A DNA stretch of 64,000 nt, taken from positions 806,001-870,000 of the forward strand of contig NW_026515539.1 in the NCBI RefSeq assembly GCF_014898815.1, given 5' to 3'. This stretch comes from Panonychus citri. Its lineage: Eukaryota > Arthropoda > Arachnida > Trombidiformes > Tetranychidae. Below are positions 30,355 through 43,700 of the stretch, piece by piece. Positions within the stretch are counted from its first letter, which is position 1. Each line of letters starts with the position of its first letter. A program made the translations under genes and the position numbers. The notes beneath the pieces were generated by a model. The model was not told the DNA's origin and made no database searches. It saw nothing but the letters and a program-made list of their open reading frames with translations.

Positions 30355-31425
30355 CTAAATTACAATAAAGAATAGTTAGAAAACTAATTGTTCAACACTT
30401 TAAACTCTAACTTTGATTTTCTCAAGCACAATCAAATCTTAAGGTTACATCAAAACAAATTGAGAATTTGGATCCAAAAGTATCTTGTAGTTTTCTAATC
30501 AGAAATGGATCCAAAGTTAAACCGCTTTATTCAAACAAAATCGCACCATTGATTAAAAATTTCTGTTCACTTGAGGTAAGATTAATATGAATAATCATGG
30601 AAATCGGTTGAAACATGAAGACCTAGTCATACGTCATATGTCTACTCAGGGAACTATCATTTCAACTTGTTGACGATAACTTGTAGACTATTACATTTAC
30701 AGGAATATGAACTGGACGAGGAACGGCAATGATCTTCGGGTATGGAACAATTTTACGTGAATCCTTTTGATGGCGAGTCAATTCGAGAGAAAAGAAAAGG
30801 ATCGAAAATAATTTGATGTCGATGATGAAGTCCAAGTTGTCGTTTGATCAAATAATGGCAAAAGAGAGAGAAAAAGTTTTCACGAACAATAACAATAAGA
30901 GTTAATGATTCTTCCAGCGAAACATTAAAATCGGAGATTCAAAGGGGTGAAATGTCACAAATTTAAATAGAAATTCAAACTTTTCGACAAAAAAAGTAAG
31001 CTAAATCTTTAGAAATGTTGGGCTGACAAACAATTCAACCGCTTTACCGAATTCTCAATCGCTAATCCGCTAATCAATTTAAATAGAACATTTAAAAATT
31101 TAATTGAGTTTTCCATTTAAAAGATCAAATAAATTGTCAACAGAGAGAAAAGAGAAAATTTTGTAGTAAAAGGGTAACTGTCAAAAGAGAAACACAAATC
31201 AACTTTGATTAGAGAGAAAAAGATTCAGACAACAATCAACATGGAATTGGAACAAATCGTATTAATCAAATTAACATAAGAAATTAAGTCAACTGGTTTA
31301 ATTGTTGAATAAAAAGTCTCATCAAATTTCAGCTAACAATTAACCAGAACAAAAGAAAAAGGTAATGGTTTTTGTTTTGCGTCAATTTATTAAGTAAATT
31401 GGTCAATCAGCTTCTTCAAAATGAG
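30355..31425. other. Region 5' of PDSS2
   Basis: About 1 kb without a firm gene. On the minus strand 30700-30790 has an open, coding-like stretch (VPYPKIIAVPRPVHIP) ending at a GTAAAT donor in phase with PDSS2 exon 1, but I see no ATG for it. The rest is AT-rich spacer with a possible UTR for the next gene. Confidence 0.35.
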
Positions 31426-31803
31426 TTAATTGATTAAAGAAAATAAATCTTTTCTTGATATGTTAGCATCTTGTAACTTTTGTCTCAAGATATTGATGTC
31501 CATCAGTTTATCTGGAGTTAGATCAGGTAGTCGACGTAAATTTGAAACCATTTTAATCAGCTCATTGCGATTAACTGTTTTGATTTTAACACAATCATTG
31601 ACGGAGTCTCCAAGTATCAAGGAAATCAAATCAATCTCACCATTGAAACTGAACAAAAGATCAACAAGATCTTGAAGCTCTTTGGTTGGTCTTTCAATTG
31701 AAACAGGAATCTCTTCATCTTGGCGACTCTTTAGCGACCTCAGCTCATCCTTCAAAGAATCCAACTCTTTCAACTTTTTAATGTAGTCAAAAAGTTCAGT
31801 CAT
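31426..31803 (-). CDS. Small coiled-coil orphan protein
   Basis: An intronless ORF of 125 residues from the ATG at 31803. The first ~35 residues are a heptad-like, strongly charged helix (LFDYIKKLKELDSLKDELRS). Two further helical stretches follow, rich in Leu, Ile and Asp (LQDLVDLLFSFNGEIDLISL and the C-terminal LRQKLQDANISRKDL). There is no signal peptide, membrane segment or zinc site. Such small all-helical proteins are often subunits of complexes (Mediator, kinetochore, dynein adaptors), but I cannot match one. The gene is divergent to the tetraspan gene, with about 570 bases between the two ATGs. Confidence 0.6.
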   Translation of the reverse strand: MTELFDYIKKLKELDSLKDELRSLKSRQDEEIPVSIERPTKELQDLVDLLFSFNGEIDLISLILGDSVNDCVKIKTVNRNELIKMVSNLRRLPDLTPDKLMDINILRQKLQDANISRKDLFSLIN

Positions 31804-32373
31804 CACGAGAAATAAGCAAAATTAACAGCCAAATCAAACGAGATCAAATTGACACAATCAACAAGAAAAAACTGTTTTGACGAAAAAGAAATTCGGATCT
31901 TCGCAAGTATCCGATACTCCAAGTATCCGATCCGAACTTCTGGGTTTGTCATTTTCAGAATTTGATTTTTGTTTTTCTAATTTAATCATTTATTTTTTTA
32001 GTTAATTATTTTTCTTCTAATTAAATTAAACATTATTTTCTATTCATCTTTAACCCTTAAATCTAATTGTTTTGATTTTGGTTGTCCCTCTAAGGTAAGT
32101 TCCTAACAGAATTTAACTTTCCCAATTTTGATTTTCCACCAACAACAACAACTGTAAATCATTTTCATCTTTTTTTCTTCTTCTCCTCTACCTGTTATAA
32201 AATATTCTTTTCTTTCTTTATTTTTTTCTTTTCCTCTTTTATTTTATTATTTGGTTTTGTTCTTTTATTCATTCTCTTTCCATTTTTTTTTCTTCCTTTT
32301 CTCTTCCTCTGGTCCATTTTATTTTGTGCTGTTCTCTTATTAACTAGTGTAACTAAGTCTGTTAGTTACATTG
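31804..32373. other. Divergent promoter region
   Basis: T-rich DNA between the coiled-coil gene (-) and the tetraspan gene (+). A direct repeat, AAGTATCCGAT, occurs twice at about 31904 and 31921 and could be a protein-binding site or a decayed duplication. Confidence 0.4.
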
Positions 32374-33771
32374 ATGGCTCCTCAAAGTATTTATGGCAGT
32401 CGATCGACCACCTCATTGGCCTCAGCTCGGTCAAGATGCACAATCACCCACAGTTTACCTGGATCGAGAAAATTGGAGCTCAAATGGTGGCAAAGAAGAC
32501 CAATCATTGAAAATGCTCTATTCATTGATCTACAAAAGGGTTCTTATATTGCTGCAATATATACTCTGGTTAGTTGTCTCACCTTTACTAACGTCGCCCC
32601 CTTGCCCTATGCTGCTTACCTGTTACATGCAATTTAATCTTATCTTTTTCTCTGAATTTTTTTTCTCTATTCCTTCTAATTACTTTTTTCTCTAGATTGA
32701 AAGTTTAATGCAAATAATTTTAGCAGTATTTGATACTTACTGCCTGTTTGAAGCTGCTCCCGGTTCAAAGCATTTCAGAAGCGTTGGTATCAGTTTTCTA
32801 TTCGTTTACAGTGGAAATGAACACAGTTAGTATATCTTTTTTATTTGTTTTGATCTAAATAAACCTGTAGCTTTTTTTTTGTATAAACTAATCGAATTTT
32901 TTCTCTTCCTTTTCTATTACTTTACTCCATTTCCTTGTTTCTTCTTTATTGGAACACCTTGAAATTATCGATTGAAAAATATGAAAAAAAACAAATTTTT
33001 TCCCATCACAATTAATAACTATGGATATTTATCATCATCATCATCATGGTCTTTTCATCATCAACTTTATCGTTTCTGTCAAACTCAGTTCGACGCTCAT
33101 TGATAGCATGCTCGTTAATATTAATTTTGATATCAATTTACCTGTTGATATCTTCCATCATATTGATTCCAGCTTTGAAAAAGGAGCAGGAAATAAGATT
33201 CAAAAATTGGCTAAGAGCAATGTCCACGTTCATTATTGTCCGTACCTGTGCAACCTTATTCCAATCGATTGCCAATGATCTGTTTTTCACTTATCATCAG
33301 CTGATGTTGCTCCTTTGGTTTTTAGCATCCATTGCCAATGTATTCGCCTTCCTTGTTGTTGTTTCCAATTATCAAGAGTTAAACACCATCACTCGACTGG
33401 AAGACATGGCCAAACTTAAAATGAGCACAATCAGCTCTCTCAATGCCTCAAGAACTTTATCCCATCACTCACTTGACTCATACAGGGGACCTCATTTAAC
33501 AACCAATCCTTCACCGAACACCTCTATTCAAGGTACCCCAACGGCACTAAGAGGATCTCATGCATCATCAGACAGCTATAATCATTACTATCCACAACCC
33601 TCGCCGCGTCTTGGTAACCCACCATCAGCGAGCTCTATACCTTTAGCTGCTTTCAGCTTGAATCTCAATCCAAACGGTACATTCTCAGCAGCGAGGTCTG
33701 CCCAAGGATCCATTGGCGGTGGGTCACTTTCAGCTGGAAGAGGATCAACTCCATCAACAGCGCCAATTTGA
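32374..33771 (+). CDS. Four-helix membrane protein, pasiflora-like (tentative)
   Basis: Three exons (32374-32568, 32696-32825, 33089-33771) encode 335 residues. Four transmembrane helices are visible: two in the N-terminal exons around IAAIYTLIESLMQIILAVFD and HFRSVGISFLFVYSGN, the third LIACSLILILISIYLLISSI, the fourth LMLLLWFLASIANVFAFLVV. LIPALKKEQE between helices 3 and 4 is strongly charged. A Ser/Gly/Pro-rich cytoplasmic tail of ~110 residues follows. WWQRRPIIENALFIDLQKGS before helix 1 recalls the insect pasiflora tetraspans of septate junctions, but I rely on memory of the layout only. Short T-rich introns and split Ile codon support the splicing. Confidence 0.7.
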
Positions 33772-34710
33772 TCTAATTGTTTATTCATAGAATTATCATA
33801 ATGTTCGTCATCAAATTCATCATTAACACATACATCATCATCAAATTCATTTTCATCATCACCTCTATTCCAACAATCAACTTGTTGATCAAAGTTATTA
33901 TAAAGCAAGAATTATCAATTCATCTTCACCACTACAATAACTACAACACATACACCACACACGCAAACACACAATCCCATCTACAGACGCCTTCATCCAT
34001 TTGTTATCCTGCCTTAAAGAAAATAGAAATCAATTAATTCCTAAAGCTATGGTTAACAAATAATCAAGATAAATGGTGTTCAATCAACTTCAATCAAAAT
34101 CAATTGTCTAAAGTTTTCTGTTTCTTTTTCCCCTCGTTTGCCAAGTTAAATATTGAATTTTTTTTCTCTGCGCATAAAAAATTATTTAAAACATCAGAAA
34201 CTTTAAAATCAATTGTGACCAAAATCATCACCTTCAAGAAGCAGATCTTACAATTAACGATTCCGTCCATCAAATTGAATCTCTATTCGACAGCTATAAC
34301 TAATTACAATCAATCGTTTTCTCAAATTGCATCTAATTAACTTAACAATTTTCCCTCCATTTTCACCTTCACATGTAAATATTCAAAAGTTTTTCTTTCT
34401 CTCTGTCTTTTCCCTTACCTCAGGCATTTATTACCTATTTTTATAATCGTAAAGTTGCAAAAAATTAATAAATAAAATAAAATACCAAAAGGAATATAAA
34501 TGAGAGACAATTTATATTATCGATAAGTTTATTTTGTTAAGAGGTAATTATGATGATGTGTTGATTGTTGTGGATAATACACAATGTGAATAATTATAAA
34601 AAGACCATTATGATGAAAAAAAGAAAGAATATAAAAAAAGATGATTACAATTGTTTGTTTTTCTCTGATTGTTGAATGATTAAGATGATGGTTCTCTCCA
34701 ATTTCAATTG
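33772..34710. other. 3' flanks of the tetraspan gene and SUZ12
   Basis: The genes converge. TCATCA-rich and T-rich UTR-like sequence; AATAAA-like signals occur near 34467. No other gene seen. Confidence 0.45.
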
Positions 34711-37388
34711 TTATTTGGATTCTTGTTTCTTAATAATTTGTTTTCTATACTGATTAAGTCTTTTAATCACTGATCTCATATGAGTAGCAGGTAAAATTCC
34801 AAAGTCAAACAAATTGTTTAAATGGAGAATAAAATTCTTGTATAAACCACGAGTGAAAATCTCTTGCCAATATTGATCAACAAATTTATCGCATGCAGCG
34901 GGTATTTGACAATCACCAACATACCTGTCGAAAAAAAAAATGAAATACTTATTAGAAAATATTGTTACTAAATTAATTAATAGAAATTGATTGATTACTA
35001 ACCCATGTTTCATTCCATGGAGATTCCATAATTTCATTACTTCCTTTTCTCCTTCATTTACATCTGTAAATTCATCGATCATCTAATATAATGGAAAAAG
35101 AATAGCAATCAAATGTTAAATGAGAACAATTAAAATTAATCACAAGGGAAAAATCTAAAGTGTATCTACTTACTAATTGTGTTTTAATTCTCATCCATTC
35201 AGGGTCAATTTCTGCCTCACTGTCTTCATCAATCTCTTGAGGTTTTATGGGGAAACAATCAGTCGATTGATAATATTGTCGATTATGACCACGGACAAAA
35301 GGTCTAATAGAGACAATACCGTCCGGGTCATCAGTTTGAATGAATTGAGGTGGAGGAAGTTTTTTTGGTTTAAGATAAATAAGTTGGGTGACCGATGATC
35401 GTCGGACTGGACCCTTTTTACTGAATGCATGGCCAGTGGTAACATGGGAAAGATCATATGGATTACCATCATAGGAACCATCGTAAGTATCGTTAACGGT
35501 AACGTTTATTTTATAACCTTTAGGATCTGGAATAAGTGAAAAGTTAAACCTCATGTGACAATTTTTTAAATGATGCATCAGTGACATGACCACTTTACAC
35601 TTCAATGAGCACCATGGGCACTTCAAGTCGTGCGTTGATTTGGTTTGTTGAAGTATAACCTCTCCATGGAGAAATCTGTAGGTTATTTTACCACAGGCTT
35701 TAGGATTTTTATCAAGAAAATCAGCTGAATTGGAAACTGTTGACGATGAGCTACTGGAACATGATTTAGTTGATGATGAGGGAAAACCATTTCTTTTGAG
35801 AAGCTGATTCGATGATCCACCTCCATTGAAAAGTAGTGAATTATTCTCATTGTTTGGACAGCTTAAAGGTGTATTGAGTAGTAGTAATTTTGAATTACCA
35901 GGATTATCAGTCCAAATTAAATGGAAAACTAAAACAGGTCCTTTTTCAAATACAATGGCTCCATTATTTTGAGTCTGAGAAAGTGATTCCCATGATGAGA
36001 CTTTATGATTATTGACCTGATTGTCAACGGCTTGGCTGTTATTATTGTTACTGTTTCCATTTGTACCATTTGTACCATTACTATTACCATTTATGGTTGT
36101 GGTGGCAGTGGAGGTTCCATTATTATTACTACAAGTATCACTATTATTATTGTTGTTACCGTTATTATTATTTGCTTCTGATTTATCTTGTTCAAGAACA
36201 ATCTGATATTCTCCATTGGTAAGAACACATTGATGATTACGATCAATAACGGTTAATTCTCTTGTGAATTCTTCAGTATGTGAAATTTTTCTCTTCTTAA
36301 ATGATGGTGTACTTTCACCTTCTTCACTTGTTTTAGTGTCACCATTTTGTATACAAGTTTTACTTGTAGTGATTTTAAACTGGAGGGAATAACATTTGAC
36401 TAGATGCCCATGTACCAAATTGAAGCATTCTTTTGGCACTGTCAATGTAATAGGATTAGGTGCTTGATCACTTGGATTGATAGGAATTTCACAGCTACCA
36501 ATTGATGTAGAGCTGACAGGAGTAATTGTATCTTTACGTTTCTTATGGCAAAATTTAACTAAAGATACTTCCAAATTTGCTCGGCTTTTGTTGTCAAAAT
36601 TTTTCGAAAAAACACCAATACTGGCAATAATAAGATGCTGTAATTTTCTAAAATAGACAAGATAAATGGAGAAAAAGAAAAGAACAAAAATATAGAATTA
36701 TATGTAAGTTATAGAATTTATTGTAAAACTAAGAGTAAAAATTAGCAGAGAACAAAAAAAAATTCTTACTTATCATTGAAGTCTCCATTTTTTGTGGCCA
36801 CTTTTTCGTATAAAGAATCAACTTTGAAGTTTTTTCTTCCTTTATGACTCCGAGATATCCGATGTCTCATATAAGATAAAGTTCGATGCAAAAATATGGG
36901 CTAAAAAAGAGAAAGAAAAATAAAAAAGAATAGAAAAAAATACAACCCCAACATGGTCACACCAACAGAAGATCCAAACAAAGAAAAAACCACAGACAAA
37001 AGGAAGCACAAATTAAGAAGAAAATAAACAGAGAAAAACAACTCGAATTAATCAACAATAAATCAATCAGTTGAATATTATGGAAAACTAACAATTCAAT
37101 GATCAGATTAAACCCGATCAGGTAGAATTAAATTAAAAGAAAGGAAAAGAAAAAGAAAAGAAAAAAATTCTCACCGAAAAGAGATGGCGATTCCTTAGGT
37201 AGCGATAAATTTGCGTTGGTTTTGCAATAGTTGCAAGTTGCTGTGATCGAGAATCTACCATGGTAAAGAAGAGGACACACCGATTAAGGTACACAGATAC
37301 ACGAACACATACACGAAGAATTGATTAAGAAAAAAAATTAAGAGACAACAATTAAAAGAAAAATAATCAATTACAACTTACCATCCAT
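34711..37388 (-). CDS. SUZ12: Polycomb repressive complex 2 subunit SUZ12
   Basis: Six coding exons (37388-37382, 37254-37175, 36900-36770, 36647-35174, 35082-35003, 34924-34711) give 661 residues. The first coding exon has only seven bases. Early motifs KPTQIYRYLRNRHLFSPIFL and the HRTLSYMRHR block, LEVSLVKFCHKKRKD, the zinc finger CPWC..HHLKNCH, and YDGSYDGNP..GPVRRSSVT all follow SUZ12 order. The C-terminal VEFS box is clear (DPEWMRIKTQ, DEFTDVNEGEKEVMKLWNLH, FILHLNNLFDFG). SUZ12 scaffolds EZH2, EED and RBBP4 to methylate H3K27. An Asn/Ser/Thr/Gly-rich stretch encoded near 36000-36180 is inserted before the zinc finger, and the C-terminus stops soon after the VEFS box, unlike the longer vertebrate tail. 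All the core is intact. Confidence 0.95.
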
Positions 37389-38797
37389 CTTGAAGATACG
37401 ACAAGATGAGAAAACCCAAACAAAAGGAAAAATGGAAAAAATGGAAAAGCGCTAATTCTAAACTGCGCCATCTGGGGAGTGACAAAAGAAAAGAAAAGAA
37501 AATGTTTGGAAATTTAATCGAATCAAATTTAATTGTTGGAATGAAGAATTAATTTGTTCAATTTCGGAGGAAAAGAGAAAAATAGTTTATTAATCATATG
37601 AGTTCTTAGGTATTATAATTTATAATTACAATAAGAAGTTGAATGTTGATTTAAAAAGAAAAAGAATCGAAACAATTTAAAGTTAATTGCAATTATTTTT
37701 CTTAATTTTTTACATTACAATTTATTTTTTAATCTTCTCTAATTGTGATTTTCAGGAGGTAAAATAATTCTGTGTCTGTTAATTAACCACAAATTTAAGG
37801 TTCTTAATTGTTTGTCTTTTTTACATAATATTAATCATCTCTTATGAAGTTAACAATTGAAAAGTTAGTTAACTTTGATTCCAATTAATCAATTAACAGA
37901 AATCATCAACTATTGGATAAATTAATTAATCGATTGATATTTTTGGTATTTTTTTTCATTTAAATTGATCAAAATGATTAACAGGCAGTTGAATATATTT
38001 ATAAATTGTATTCGTGCTTGTGTCGCTTGGGAACAGAGTTTAGTGATTAGTTAATTGTTGTGAATAATTTTCAACTTGATCAGCACAACCAGAGACTCAG
38101 GAAATGATGTTGATGAGGAAAAACAATTAATGATCAACACCTAAATTGTTGACGATTAATTAATACATTATATTTATAATATTTATAGACAATTCATTAA
38201 AATTAAAGTTAATTAATCATAATGATTACAATTGTTTGCATTGGGAATTGTTGTTTGTATCATGGTTGTTTTTTAATTAAACTACAATTAAGAAAAGGCA
38301 ACAAACGGAAAATTGATTAATTAAAATGATGAATTAATGAAAGGTTAACAATTAACCATCGACAGGGAGGAAAAAGAGTGAAAAATAAAAAGATTTCCTA
38401 ACAATTAACAGATTATACAATCAATTTAATTGTTTCATCTGAAATATTTTGGTTAATTGTTGAATCATTAATCAAATCGTCATGTTGGTAACAATTAATA
38501 TAATGATAAATTTGATCTTGATTTTATATTATTTTTTTGCTTAACAATTTAAAATCTAAGGCACAACAAAAGCTTCATTTACAATTAAATTTCTTTACAA
38601 TCAACTAATCATAAATGATCAACACTTTTCTTTCTGAATAACAATTAAAACACAAGGCAAACAATCAAATCCAAACATAGACACATAAAATCACACAGAA
38701 ACACACAACTGAATTAATATTAAATGGGAACAATTAATCAATTGTTTCAATCCAATAGAGTAACAGTTAATTGTTCACAGTTGATGTTTAATTGTAA
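37389..38797. other. Spacer between SUZ12 and RIM-binding protein
   Basis: About 1.4 kb, very AT-rich with many AATTGTT/AACAATT words. It holds the SUZ12 promoter and the RIM-BP 3' UTR; no exon or RNA gene was recognised. Confidence 0.4.
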
Positions 38798-40704
38798 TTA
38801 AATTTTGAAGATACTTTTAACTGCTCCTAATGCACCAGATAATGTTGGACCTTGTTGATTTTGACCTTGACCTTGAACTTGTTGTTGTTGACCGGACATT
38901 AAACCCATCATTGGCCCTTGACCAGTAGTATTTGTGTTACCGGTGTAACTAAATTGTCTTGATTGTTGATTTGATTGTTGCTGTTGACCAGAATAATTTT
39001 GTTGTTGACCTAATTGTTGGGGCTGTTGATTAAGACCAGAATTAAATCTACCATTGTTATTATGAATATTTGATCCTTGTTGATTAAGATGATTAATTTG
39101 ATTCTGTCCATGTAATTGTTGCGATTGTTGTTGTTGATTTGGATGATGGTTCATAATTGATTGTTGACCATGAGAATCAAAGTTTGAAGGTTGTTGACCA
39201 ATTCTTGGTGTCGTTGCCTCGGCTATCATTTGTTTACCGCTATTAAGTAAATTGGAAATTGGATTAGTTGATTGTTGTGGTAAATGTTGATTCATTTGAT
39301 TGGGATTCTGATGAAGATGTTGTTGTTGTAAAACTTTTTGCTGTTGATTTTGTTGATTAAATGTGTGTTGCTGTCCCATCTGGTTTAATTGTTGTTGCTG
39401 TTGATTATTCATTAATTGCTGTTGATTTCCAATTAATTGTTGATTTGATCGCAATTCAAGACTATTAGGTCTTTGTTGTGGTCCTAATTGTTGTTGATTG
39501 TGAACCGGTTGATTTACATTGGCGAAATTACCTTGAGGTCTCATACCTTGTTGTTGGTGCTGTTGTTGACCAATGGGAGTTAGATTGTTGACCGATGCTT
39601 GTTGTCCCAATTTCTGTTGATGATGATGATTGGAAGTAATTGTTTGCTGTTGACCCCGAAATTGATGCTGACCGTACCCTTGACCTTGCGGATTCTGTTG
39701 TGATTGGAAACCCTGTTGTTGTTGTTGTTGTTGTTGCTGTTGTAGATGTGGATGAATTGATTGTTGATGATGATGATGCAATTGTTGCTGTTGTTGATTT
39801 ATGGCTGTTGATTGTTGTTGATGTCCAGTTTGATGGTGAGACTGAAATTGTTGCTGTTGGTTGACCTGTTGGAGTGACATTGATTGCCGAGGATCTCCGG
39901 TTGATGATCCTCTGTTTATTGGGTGATTCTGGAAACCCTGAAAATTTAAAGGAAAAAATGGAAAATAATTAGTATCTAATTGTATGATTAACTTTTTGAA
40001 GACAGTTAATTAATTGAACAACATTAAGAGATGTGGACACAAAGACACAAGAGTTTTCGGGTTAATTGTTTAGGTTTTGAGGTAGTTGATTAAGTAACAG
40101 GTAACAATTAGAGATTAAATTGATTGATGGATTATCATCAATAATTAATCGGATTGTGTGTGAGAGAGAGAAAGACAACAATTAGTAACATTTTCAATGG
40201 TAATTTAGATTTAAAAAGAGGGAAGATTAAGATGAACAATACAAACACTTATGGCGATTAGTTAATTAGCCATTCCAGTTGTTAAGAATTCACATTGATG
40301 ATTTAGATTAATCAGATTATCTTTACAATTAATGACAATTAGCAACACTTTTTCATCATCATCAACAACAATTTACCATAAAAAAAACAATTGAGATGAT
40401 ACAATCAATTTATCAATCGATTGATAAATCATAACGGCTAATTGTATTGCACTAATCATTAATTGCTGTATTTATAATTTAGTTAATCTATTGTAAGAAA
40501 AAGTGTAAACACTTTGATGGTAATTATAGTGATTTTGATTGTGATGATTTCATGCAAAAATTGTTGATTAAATTGTGACAAAAGGTTTTCTAATAGATTT
40601 TCATTTTCATCTACCAAGATGAAAGTTTGTTCAAGTGCATAAATGACAATTAAGTAATTGTAATAACAATTAGCTCTAAGACACAAGGTAAACATAATCA
40701 CGAG

Positions 40705-40757
<53 letters not shown>

Positions 40758-43700
40758 ATCAATTACGATACACTAGCAAATACGAAGGTGAATTGAATAT
40801 GATTTAACCTCCGCTCCCCCACCTTGACGTAGACTCACATGTCGATTTGTCCCTTCGGTCAATGCCTCGGTCATAAAATTTGACGGAACTAGACCTCGAT
40901 TACCGTTCAACTCGCCCATATAGAAACCATCTTCATCCAGGTCACCGTAAACGTAGATGGTGTCACCGGCATGAAAAGCTAATTCCATCTAAATTTAATC
41001 GGAATAACAATTAAAACAACAGAAAAAAAGAAAATGATAATTTCAAGTAAATAATTAAATCATAATCAATTTTTCAACCAAAAAAAAATAAGGATAATAA
41101 TTAAGAAGACAAATAAAACAATTGAAACAAAAATTGGCAACAATTTAAAAGACAAAAATCAAACAAATTAATTAAGTTAACTATTAAATTAATGAATTGA
41201 TCGTTTAGCTTTAATCATTATGTTGATGATTTATTGACGATGTGATGATTAGTGGCGTTGATGATTTACTAATTTTTATCAGATTAGGTTTTAATTGCCA
41301 TGCATATTAATTAAGATTTTTACTAGCTAATAATTAATGAATAAAATTAAAATTAATTGTCTCAATCAAGCAAAACTGAGATCAAATCAAAACGAAAGGA
41401 AAATTGTTCAATTAAACTATTAGATGTAAATCTTAATTTAACTTGGTATGGATTAGCGTTGATTGAAGTTTCACTTTAATTGTAGTGATTTCTCAACAAA
41501 GAATTGAGTTAGTTATGCTAATTGTTGAGCCTAATTGCGATAGATTCGATTAATTGATTAGAGGGAAATTAGTGTTTGGGATCAGCAATTTGTTTCCTTT
41601 TACTTAATCTCTCCTACCTCAGTATCGGGATTAGGTGAAAGCTCTTGTGGATCATAATCATAGAGAGCAATCATTTTCTTTACAGGTAAATGTGCCCATG
41701 GGTCACTCTCTTTTGGTCCTACCCCTCCTCCTCCTGCAACACTTAGTCCACTGCCCATTCGGACTGGTTGTCCAGTTTCCGGATCATATTGAACCTCAGA
41801 GACCATATTACAAGGCACGAAACCAATACGATCATTCAATTCACCTCGATAGAAACCATCAGGATCTTTATCACCATAAATCTAATGAATAGGAAAAAAT
41901 CATGAAAATAAAGTAATTGTTCAGATTCATGGGCTTGAAGATTAAATTTTGATTACTGGACAATCTGTTTACCTTAATTATATCACCTTCACGAAATGGT
42001 AACTCTTCATTAGCTGCATCAGGATTCGGAGACATTGTAAGTGGATCATAATCATAGAGCGCAACAAAATAACGGATATCTCGTTGTCCAATTGGCTGAT
42101 GTTGTTGCTGTTGTTGTTGGGATTGTGGTCGATTAGGTCCCATTACTTTGGACTGTGGTCCACTTGGACCTATGGCTCCTCGTCCTTGGCCAAAGTGTGA
42201 CCTTTCATGGTCAGTATATTGGCGATTTCGCTGTGGTGGTTGAGGTGATGGTCCACCAAGACGATTAGCTGGTTGGCTCATTGTTTTTTTACCATTTTGA
42301 TGCATATCCTTGGTAATTGCTATTGAGTAATGTTACAATTAACACAATCAAAATTGAGAAATTTTTATCTGATTGTATTAGATTAACTTACCAATGGATG
42401 GAATGTGCATATTTGTTTGATTAGATTGTTGTAATTGATTATTAGGACCTTGCATATGTTGTTGATTACGATTAACTGGATTTTGTTGATTAGCAACTTG
42501 ATTCTGATAAGGATGTTGTGATTGGGATAAATTGCGAGACTGTTGTTGATGAAATTGCTGTGGTTGTGGTGTTGCTTGTCGCAATTGACCAGGTTGATTT
42601 GATTGTTGTATCTAAAACGATTTCAAATCAAATCAGATTCTCGTTTGATAAACTTGATAGTTTAATTTACTTACCATTCGGGGTTGACCTCGGTTTTGAA
42701 CCATTCCAGGTCCTCTCATTGAAGCGGGGCTGTTTTGAGTCTAATTAGATTAAAATCAAAAGTAAATCAAATTAATTTGATTCTAATGCTCAGAAGAAAA
42801 TATTTAAGAACAATCAATTTAACAAGCATGTGAACGAGTAATTCTGACTGAATTTAACAACAATTAACGAATTTACAAAAACATTAACAACACTTAATTA
42901 TTTGAAACCAATCAATTCAACAAAATACAACAATTAAATGCGACGATTAAAAGTGAATTATTAATTATGAGCTACCTGGTTTGTAACTGGATCAAACAAA
43001 ATTGATGATCGACGAGCAACGTTGTTAATTAATTGATTCATTTCAGTTTCAGATTCAGAGTCAGATTGATTTTTAATCATATAAGTTTGATTTACTCTGA
43101 ATTGGCCAGGTAAATAATTACTATTAATTGATTGCTAATTATGATGAGAGAGATACACAATTTTAAGAAATAAATTACCCATTGAATAATCAGTTAATTA
43201 TTATGAGAAAATAAGTAAAAGGTTAATTTTAAATATGATCAAGTGATAATAATGATATTACCTTTCGTTGGTTAATGTTATTATTGCCAATTTGATTGGC
43301 CAGGTTAGTGAATTTAATCAACTCCTCTGGGATGTGACATGGAATTGAATCTTGGGACAAATTTTCACCCGATTTGGTACGAACAGTGATCGGCTTTTTA
43401 TGAAAACTTTCAACTTGTGAGATATCAAGAAGTGCATGATCACCTAAGGCGATAGAGAAACAAAATTAACCCCAATAGATTAGGTGATTAAATGTATTTA
43501 TCGCTAATCGATTAGATTAATATAAGTTAATTGTTGATAACTTACTTGTTGGACTATCGATTTCAGCAAGTTTTTTATGTGATGAAAAAACAGCATAACC
43601 AGTTACTGGGCAACCATTAGATGTACCGAACTGGTCTAAAGTGACCGGAAGCCAGGTAACAAGTAAAGTTCCGTCCTGAGGTCCAGATTCAATTTGTACA

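Noticed and set aside
39640..39864. Plus-strand Val/Asp ORF
   Set aside because: Antisense of the Gln-rich RIM-BP tail; TTG/GTT repeats give Val runs.
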